Shown in pieces: positions 24,001 through 28,120 of a stretch of 35,240 bases of DNA; within the stretch, counting starts at the first letter, position 1, and each line of letters starts with the position of its first letter. Origin of the DNA: Planctomycetota bacterium (GTDB taxonomy: Bacteria > Planctomycetota > JACQVX01); the NCBI GenBank assembly GCA_016209495.1, contig JACQVX010000242.1, positions 1 through 35,240 on the forward strand. Direction: 5' to 3'. A program made the position numbers and the translations under genes. The notes under the pieces were generated by a model that did not search any database, was not told the DNA's origin, and saw only the letters and a list, made by a program, of their open reading frames with translations.

Positions 24001-27000
24001 ACGTCCACCGCGAAACTCAGGGTCCGGGTCGCTCCCCCCGGCACCTGGGCCACCGTGTCGGTGCGGGTGCGGATGAAATCGGCCTGGTTGGGGCTGACGC
24101 TGAGAGAGGCGCCGGTGAGGTCCGCCGCCGCCGTCCCGCTGTTGGCCACGGTGACGGTGACCGAGACCCCGCTCTGGGCCTGGGAGACCAGCGGCGGGGC
24201 GAAGACGCCCAGGACCAGGGCGGGCGGGCTCTGGACCGTCCAGGTGGCGGTGACGTCCGCCGCGGCCCTGGAGACATCGGCCCCGGAATTGGCGTCCCAG
24301 GCCGTGACGGACGCGTCGATGGTGACGACGCCGAGGGGGGCCGTGGCCGAGGCGTCCACCAGGAAGTTCAGGTCCCCGCTGCCCCCGCCGGCCACCTGGG
24401 TCACGGGGTCGATCCGGGTGACGGTGTAGGTCCCCGCGGGTGCGCTGAAGGAGAGGGTCGCGCCGCCGATGGTGGCCGCCGCCTGGCCGACGTTGTCCAC
24501 GGTGGCCGTCACGGGTCGGGCCGTCTGGCCCTGGGTGAGGGTCACCACGGTGGTCGTGACGGTCAAGGTGAGGAGCGGGGGCCCCTGGACGGTCCAGGTG
24601 TCGGTGGTGTCGGCGGCCGCCTTGTCGGCGCCGGCCCCGGTGTTGGCGTCCGTCGCCGAGAGGGACGCGTCCACGGTGGCCGTCCCGAAGGGGGCGCTGG
24701 CGGAGACCGCCACGTAGAAGCTCAGGGTGACGGTGGCGCCGATCGCCACCTGGGCCGCGGTGTCGGCACGGGTGGCGGTGTAGCTCGCCGCGCCGGGGCT
24801 GATGGCCAGGGCGGCCGCGGAGAGGTTCGCCGCGGCCGCCGTGGGGGCATTCTGCACCGTGACCGATACGGCGGTCGCCGTCTGGCCCCGGGTCACCGAG
24901 GGCGGCGCCAGGACGGCCACCGCCAGGGAGGGCGGGGTCTGGACCGTCCACGTGGCCTTGGTATCGGCGGTGGACCGGGAGGCGTCCGCGCCGCTGTTGG
25001 CGTCGCTGGCCGTCACGGCGGCGTCCACGGTGACGACCCCGGTGGCGGCACCGGTGCTCACCGCCACGGAGAAGGAGAGGACGGCCGTGGCCCCGCCAGT
25101 CACCTGGCCCACGGTGTCGGTGCGCGTGGCCGTGAAATCCGCGCTCGCCGTGAACGAGAGGGTGGCCGTGCCCACGTTCGCCGCCGCCTCGCCGGTGTTG
25201 GTCGCCTGCACCGTGACCGCCGCGGCGGACTGGCCCCGGCTGACGGTGGCCGGGCCCTGGACCGTGAGCTGGAGCCCCGCGGGGGCCTGGACCGTCCACG
25301 TGTCTGTCACGTCCGCCGTGTTCTCGGAGACGGCCGCGCCGCTGTTCGCGTCGGTGCCGGCCAGGCTGGCGTCGATGGTCCGCAGACCGCTCGGGGCGGC
25401 AGCCGAGACGTTCACCGAGTAGCTCAGGGTGACGGTGGCCCCGGAGACCACCTGGGTCGCGGCGTCCGTGCGGGTCGCCGTGAAGTCCGCCGCCGCGCCG
25501 CCGAAGCTCAGGGCCGCCGAGGCCAGGTTGAGGGGCGAGGCATCCGCCTCGTTCGACACCTCCACGGCCACGCCCACCAGGCTCTGTCCCCGGCTCACGA
25601 GGGTCGGGGTCGCTCGCACCACGACCGTGAGGGTCGGGGCCCTGAGCACGGTCCAGGCGTCGGTGGTCTGTGCGGAGGAGCGGGACGCGTCGGCCCCGCT
25701 GTTGACGTCGCGCGCGGTCACGGCGGCGTCCACCGTGTGGGTCCCCAGCGTGGCGTTCCCGTTGACGCCCACGCTGAAGACCAGCGTCACCGTGGCGCCC
25801 CCCGCCACCTGCGCGGTCGTGTCGGTCCGGGTCGCCGCGAAGTCCGCGGCGCCGGGGCTGAACTTCAGAGCGGCCGCGGTGAGGTCCGCCACGGCCTGGC
25901 CCGCGTTGGAGCACGCCACGCTCACGGAGACCCCGACCTGCCCCTGTGAGACGGTGTTGGTGGCCAGGACCACGCGCAGGGCCAAGGAGGGGACAGACTG
26001 CACGGTCCAGGTGTCCTTGACGCCGGCGGAGGCCAGGGAGGCATCGGCCCCGGTGTTGGCGTCGGTGGCGGACAGCGAGGCGTCGATGGTGGCGACCCCC
26101 AGGGCGGCGGCGGAGGCGACGGCCACGCTGAAGGAGAGGCTGGCGCTGGCCCCGCTCCCCACCTGCGCCACCGTATCGGTGCGCGTGGCGGTGTAGTCCG
26201 AGGCCACGGGGCTGAAGGCCAGGGTCGCGGCGTGCAGGTTCGCCGGGGCCCCTGTCGCCCCGTTCACCACCAGGACCGTCACCGGGACCAGGGTCTGGCC
26301 GCGGCTCACCAGGGTGGGGGCCGCGAGGACCGAGAGGCTCAGGACGGGGGGGGCGTTGACCGCCCAGGTGTCGCGGGTGTCGGCGCTGGACCGGGAGGCA
26401 TCGGCCCCGGTGTTGGCATCGCTGGCGGTGACGGAGGCGTCCAGGGTATAGGTCCCGGTGGCCACGCCGAGCGCCACGTCCACCTGGAAGGCCAGCAGGG
26501 CCGTGGCCCCGCCGGCCACCTGGGCGATGGCGTCGGTCCGGGCCACGGTGTAGCTCGATGCGGAGGGGCTCAAGGAGAGGCCCGCCCCCGTCAGGGTGGC
26601 CGTGGCGGTCCCGGTGTTCTGGACCCGGAGCGCCACCGCCGCCCCGGTCTGGCCGCGGGTCACGGTGGCGGGCGCCTCGACGGTGAGCTGCAGGACCGGC
26701 GGGCTCTGGACCACCCAGGAGTCGTCCGCGTCCGCCGCGGCCCTGGAGACGTTGGCCCCGCTGATCACGTCCGAGGCCGTGACGGCGGCGTCGACCCTCT
26801 GCGTCCCGAGGGTGGCGGTCGACGCCACGCCCACGGTAAAGCTCAGGGCGCCCACCTGGCCTGCCTCCACCCGCGTGACCGTGTCGGTCCGCGTCACGGC
26901 GTAGTCGGCGGCCTGGGCGAAGACCAGGGCGGCCCCCGTGAGGTTCGCCCCCACGGTGCCCGTGTTCTGCACGAGCACGTTCACCGCGATGCCCGCCTGC

Positions 27001-28120
27001 CCCCGGGACACGGTGGCGGGGGCCGTGCTCACGGTGAGCGAGAGGACGGGCGCGGCCGAGACGACCCAGGAGGACGCGAAGTCCGCGCGGGCCTTCGAGG
27101 CGTCCGCCCCGGAGTTCTGGTCCTTGGCGGACACGGTCGCGTCCACGGCCACCGTCCCCAGGCCGGCGGTGGCGCCCACGGTGACGACGAAGCTCAGGTT
27201 CGCGCTCCCCCCGGCGGCAAGCTGCAGGATGCCGTCGGTCCTTGCCACCGTGTAGTCGGCGGGGACCGGGAATACCAGGGCGGCCGAGGAGAGGCTCGCG
27301 GTGGCGCCCCCGGTGTTGTCCACCTTGAGGGTCACGGACACGCCGGTCTGGCCGCGCATCACCTTGGAGGGGGAGATGACCGTGACCAGGAGCTGGGGGG
27401 CGGCCTGCACGGTCCAGGTGTCCGGCGTGTCCGCCTGGGACTTCGAGAAGTCGCCGCCGGTCCGGACGTCCCTCGCGGTGATGCGGGCGTGCAGGGTGGC
27501 GCTCCCGGGGGAGGCGAAGGACTTGACGTCCACGGTGAAGGCGAGCGTCACCGTGGCCGCCGCCTCGACCCGCGTCACCGTGTCCGTGCGGGTCACGACG
27601 TAGTCCCCGGTCCGGGCGAATACCAGCCCGGCGTCCTGGATCTCCGCCGCCTCGGTGCCGCTGTTGGCGACCGTGACGGTCACGGGGAGGCCCTTCTGGC
27701 CCTGGGTCACCTGGGTGGGGGGGGTGCTGACGGCGACCGCGAGGATGGGACCGCCCCGGATGTTCCAGGTGTCGGTCTGGCGGGCCTTGTCGAGGGTCAG
27801 GATCTCGCCCGAGCTGGTGTCCACGGCGCTCAGCCGGGCGTCCACCGTGTGGACCCCCACGGCGGCGTTCCTGGAGACAAGGACGGAGAAGCTGAGGGTG
27901 ACCGACTGGGCGCGCTGGACCTGGGTCACCTGGTCCGTGCGCTCGACGGTGTAGTCGCCGGGGCGCTCGAAGACCAGGGAGGCGCTGGAGACGCTCGCGG
28001 CCGAGCCGCCGATGTTGACCAGGGTGACCCGGACCGTCACGTTGCCCTGGCCCTGGGCGACCTCGGTGGGCTCCGCGTCCACGCTCATCTCCAGCCGCGC
28101 CGGGCCGGAGATCAAGCCCT
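1..28120 (-). repeat. About 79 complete tandem units plus one partial, period about 352 bp (about 117 aa), divergent at the nucleotide level
   Basis: The linker 'D.WTVQ.AP' (plus strand: ctctggacggtccaggtgtcc and variants) was counted 79 times from about 264 to 27765, mean spacing about 352.6 bp. Approximate consensus unit: L.LTV...PT.VTQGQTGVPVTVTVRNTGTAAADLTGAALAFSPGATDFTATRTDTVTQVAGGATATLSFSVDVAAAATLGVHTIDAAVTADDANSGADVSRPNADTKDTWTVQSAP. Confidence 0.92.

Noticed and set aside
15070-25914. Minus-strand ORFs 15070..16140, 18224..18538, 19373..19570, 23938..25914 and 24017..24277
   Set aside because: They lie in the other minus frames (not multiples of 3) overlapping the giant gene. Their Arg/Gly/Pro-rich composition is typical of off-frame GC-rich translation.
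1-28120. CRISPR array or non-coding satellite DNA
   Set aside because: The unit is about 352 bp and divergent, length changes keep frame, and it is continuously translated. There are no short identical repeats with unique spacers.
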